Both the position numbers and the translations under genes were made by a program. DNA of 64,000 nt, from assembly GCF_905475395.1 (NCBI RefSeq), contig NC_058337.1:90762368-90826367 (forward strand). Reading direction: 5' to 3'. Positions 60,331 through 64,000 of the stretch are shown in pieces. The notes beneath the pieces are model-generated. The model was not told the origin of the DNA and made no database searches. It saw nothing but the letters and a program-made list of their open reading frames with translations. Each line of letters starts with the position of its first letter. The first letter of the stretch is position 1. Origin of the DNA: Chrysoperla carnea (lineage: Eukaryota; Arthropoda; Insecta; Neuroptera; Chrysopidae).

Positions 60331-60838
60331 TTATATATATCTCTAATTTATGTAATGTATTTTTTTTTGGATCTTTAAACCTGTTATTTGTGAATTAAAA
60401 ATGCGTATAACCTGACGTTGACATTTTTTTGTAATATAGCACGTTTAATTAAAATGTATAGGCGTTGACCTTTTCATAAAAAAATTTAAAATTTGTGAAA
60501 TTAATTATACGATATTTGCATGAGATGGTAGCGTGAACATGTCACCTAAAAAGGCATGATATTTGATGTTTTATAACGGTATGGATTTTTTTTAAATGTC
60601 TTCTTCTTTGAGTAGAAAAAATGACATCAACCTAGTCTAGTTTAAATTATTTAACTTAGCTATAGGGTTAAGTTGAGCATAAATCTCCAACTGCAAGTAT
60701 ACGTCACTACATGCTAACACGCATCTTAAAATTTCCAGAAGAACAACTTATATTTTTTAAAAAAGCAGAAAAAAATTGAGCATCTGCGAAATTTCTCGTA
60801 ACGAAATAATTTTTTTTTATGTGGTCTACTCTAAGCTA
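60331..60838. other. Intergenic DNA, nothing recognised
   Basis: No gene or repeat identified. Confidence 0.4.
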
Positions 60839-60898
60839 CTCTAAGCATACCGCGGACGGAATTGGTTACGCCTTAACCAACTGAGCTAATAGGGCGAC
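60839..60898 (-). mobile_element. Truncated tRNA-derived SINE (head only)
   Basis: On the minus strand it reads GTCGCCCTATTAGCTCAGTT, GGTTAAGGCGTAACC, ATTCCGTCCGCGGTATGC. This matches the first 60 bases of the SINE at 9449-9730, including box A. Box B and the body are missing. Confidence 0.7.
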
Positions 60899-62589
60899 TA
60901 TATACTTTGTATAGTTTGGCAAGTATCTACTTGTAGTAACTCGCAATGATGTGTAAAAATGATTTTGGACAATGAAAATATTATAATTCGAAACTATTAT
61001 CATAAAAATTATCATCATTACACAGTGAGCCAAGGTATACTTATACTTACATACTTAGGCTATGGTCCGAAACTACCGTGACAATGATACTATTCACAAC
61101 GAGTTATTTAGTGAAGTATATATCAAGTTCAATGTATGATTCCTGTACTACATGAAGATCGAAAATCAGAATTATTAAAAGTTTTGTCGTCACATTAATC
61201 TCAAAAATTCAGAAGGTACAAAAGCAAAATTTTTATTTAGAAGAGGGAAGGGTTACATAGGTGTTTCAATAAAAAGAAAGGATAGCAATAGGCTATGGGC
61301 ATCTAAAGGAATGCTTTTTGACCTATCTTGCAAACGATTTTTGTAGGAAAATTCTTAAAATTTTGAAACGTAAGAGGATTTATCAATTTTTATCTCAAAA
61401 GCCAAGAATGGGGCGAAAAGATCAAAAAGTGCGTTCATTCATGTATGTGCCTAACAATTAAATAAAAGTTTGAACGAGATTCTATTCAAGGTGTATAAAT
61501 TAATTAAGTGAAGATCGAAATACTGCATACTAATACTATGATAGTTTCACTAGAATATTGTTGGCCACTATTCACGGAAGAACTAATAAAAGACTTAATA
61601 CAAACAATAAACGTTATGTAATAAATTGTAAGTAATTGTCAGTTGTTAATAGAGGTTTTAAATTTATTTTGGACAAGAAATGATCTTTGAATTAATCTGA
61701 CCAACATCAAAGTCCAGCTATTATAAAAATGCGTTCCAAGTGAAAGAATCCTTGACTGTTGCTTATGAACCCAAAAAAAAAAAAATAAATAAACACAATA
61801 ATATAATTACACCCTAAAAAAATTAAAACTACTATTTAAATAAGAAAAGAATTCATTTAACCTTGACTCAGCTCACGTAATAATATTAGCAAACAAAACA
61901 ATAAATATTTTGAAAATGTACAAAAGAAAATTGCGCTCATAAATGAAGCGCAAAGATGATGATGATAAATCGATCTTGACTTAAATTAATAATATTAAAA
62001 AATTAGTGATAGTTCAAAACATGATCTCATCAAAAAAATTTGAAATAAATTAAATATATTTTGGACAGAACCTTGACATTTTTTCATCTCTAAATGAAAT
62101 TAAGTAAAAAATTTCTTAATTTAGAAAATAGAAATAATAAAATTTAAGGTTATTCGATGTCTGCATAATAAATTTCAGTGTAAATATTATTACATGAGTT
62201 GAGAATATTTTGAGTTTATTGAAAGCAGTAGGTGTAGGTATGGCTCATGTTTTCAAGAGTTAGGGGAATTTTTAATTCGTTTGAACAAATTGAATATTGA
62301 TTGGATTATAGAAAAAGTTTCAAAAGTACCAATACACATTATATATGTAAACTTAATTGAAAAATATAAACTTAATCAGCAACCTTCATTGTTGATTTGA
62401 AATATATTAGTATTGACACGATCAGATAACTAAAGAGAAAATGCAAATTTAATATAGTCTATTTATGGAGAATGCATATCAAGCATACTTCCTTTCTAGA
62501 ATGATAACGCATAATTGGGATACCTGAAGCGTAAATTATAACTAACCAAAAATTGCTCTATGAACTCTCTTACTCATCGAGCTGGTCAT
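60899..62589. other. Intergenic DNA, nothing recognised
   Basis: AT-rich, no supported gene. Confidence 0.4.
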
Positions 62590-62720
62590 ATTTAATTGTC
62601 ACTCTTTCACGCTAAAACTACTTTACGGATTTGGATGAAATTTGGAATACGGATAGTTTTATAACCTTGATTAACACATAGCGTACGTTTTATTCCGATA
62701 GTATGTTCCCGTGGGAGAAT
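62590..62720 (+). repeat. Dispersed repeat family C, fragment
   Basis: Contains CACTCTTTCACGCTAAAACT, TACGGATTTGGATGAAATTT and CCCGTGGGAG, a diverged relative of 34345-34690. Confidence 0.45.
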
Positions 62721-63689
62721 TATTGCTGATCTTTTTTTTTTTGGTCCTTTATAATATTTAGGAGTTACTTACAATAATTCCACGACACTTTAAAATTATT
62801 TTTATTTATCCTAAAGAATGCTATATTATCCACTAGTATTATGGGCTAATTTTTTTTTTAAATTAGGATTCGGTGACATACTAATCAAACAAATCCACAA
62901 ATTAGCTGATCGGTTCGCCTAACAAGTCTATGAATCTATTTGCATAACTTACAAGTAGCTATGTATTATTGCAAACACTAAAAGTTATTATTCAACCAAC
63001 GCTTTTATGTTTATCGAATCTGTAGCCGATACAAACAATAATAGATAGTCACTCTTATCACTTAAGTGTATCATGTATTAAACAACCAGTCGAATATTAC
63101 AAATCTCGAAGTCTCGATCGGAACATACTGACTTTTCTCTCTCTCTCTCACGCTCACACACACGCATATTCCAACGTCGTTAAATTTTCGAGTCGAAATT
63201 GTTATCTTTTTATTGTCAGGTAAAAATTGTCAATTGCAAATTTATTAAAATTGAGGTCATCAAACCTTGAATTATTATCCATAATATTAACTACAAAATT
63301 AAATATCCTCAAAACATTGAAAAATATCTTTCATAGTAATTTTTTGGTCATAGTAAAACAAAATTGTAAAATTTTCCTTTCTAACGGAAATCAATTGATA
63401 TAATTTGCATATTGTCATGTATATTTATAAATTTATACGGATATTTATTGCTGAGTTTAATGTCAATTGATGCTATTATATGCTAAATAGAAGAATGTTG
63501 TATTCTATAATTGTATCATCCTTAAATATTTTAATTTTAATATTATTTAATACTTATACCTACCTATCTGCAAGGTAAAATAATATTTATTTATTGAATA
63601 TTTGCATAATACATAATACATTGTACGTGTAATAATATCATACGGATGTTATAAGCATCATGTTTAAGTGTATGTTATAGTAGAGTTTT
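62721..63689. other. Intergenic DNA with a CT/CA-rich microsatellite
   Basis: CTCTCTCTCTCACGCTCACA followed by CACACGCA at 63137-63165. Nothing else recognised. Confidence 0.4.
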
Positions 63690-64000
63690 ATAACTATACT
63701 AACCTGACACCCGCCCGTTTCACTGTGCTTAAAAGTAAAAAAACACCGCTTTATAGCCTCCACCTCTCTTATATTCACAGTTTTCAATTTTTTTAAATGT
63801 AAAATAGTCATAATTCATTGTGTATTTGTAAGAATTTAAAATAGTAAATGTCAGATAAAATTTTATTTATTTTATTTTATTTTTTTAAATATATCTGTAA
63901 AATTATAGCTCATGTGTTATTCTGACGTATGAGCTATATTGGTGTACAGTTTCATTAAAATCCATTCGCTAGTTTTAGCATGAAAGCGTAACAAATAAAT
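63690..64000 (-). repeat. Dispersed repeat family C, inverted copy cut by the window end
   Basis: On the minus strand it reads GTTACGCTTTCATGCTAAAA, ATGGATTTTAATGAAAC, AATATAGCTCATACGTCAG and, further on, GAAACGGGCGGGTGTCAGG. Same order as 34345-34690. Its 5' start lies beyond the window. Confidence 0.6.

Overview
The window is nuclear DNA from an insect. It is very AT-rich, and short two-exon genes sit far apart among small dispersed repeats. I read ten genes, all encoding small secreted cuticle proteins (104-107 aa) of the Rebers-Riddiford RR-1 type (chitin_bind_4 family). In every one the first exon codes for three residues (MKS, MKF or MKL), followed by a phase-0 GT-AG intron, and the second exon carries the rest of the signal peptide and the chitin-binding domain. 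The order of insect cannot be fixed from the sequence alone.

Layout. Genes are numbered CP1-CP10 in order. CP1 (minus, about 4.0-4.5 kb) and CP2 (plus, 7.4-7.9 kb) are nearly identical and divergent, on two inverted arms of about 1 kb around a 2.5 kb spacer. CP3 (plus, 12.4-12.9 kb) and CP4 (minus, 15.6-16.3 kb) form a second, older palindrome with convergent genes. CP5 (minus, 22.7-23.2 kb) and CP6 (plus, 26.2-26.6 kb) are a third, more diverged divergent pair. CP7 (31.3-31.8 kb) and CP8 (35.8-36.3 kb) are a direct tandem duplication on the minus strand. CP9 (38.1-39.2 kb) and CP10 (56.1-57.3 kb) are single genes on the minus strand.

Between the genes lie tRNA-derived SINEs (9.4-9.7, 14.7-15.0 and 60.8-60.9 kb) and several foldback elements with long terminal inverted repeats (1.2, 13.4, 16.9, 39.9 and 58.7 kb). 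There is a five-unit tandem array at 19.9-20.6 kb and several dispersed repeat families: A with 4 copies, B with 3, C with 4 fragments, H with 2 and I with 2. The gene-poor stretches 39.3-56.0 kb and 57.4-64.0 kb hold mostly such repeats. A GC-richer scrap at 1-155 may be an exon edge of a neighbouring gene.

How the genes work together. RR-1 proteins are secreted by epidermis and bind chitin in flexible cuticle. Most genes here have a TATA box, and seven of ten have a G-rich motif just upstream of it, so co-regulation during moulting is likely but inferred. The cluster seems to grow by inverted and tandem duplication, with sequence exchange between some copies.

No retrovirus-like element, CRISPR array, rRNA gene or true tRNA gene was seen.
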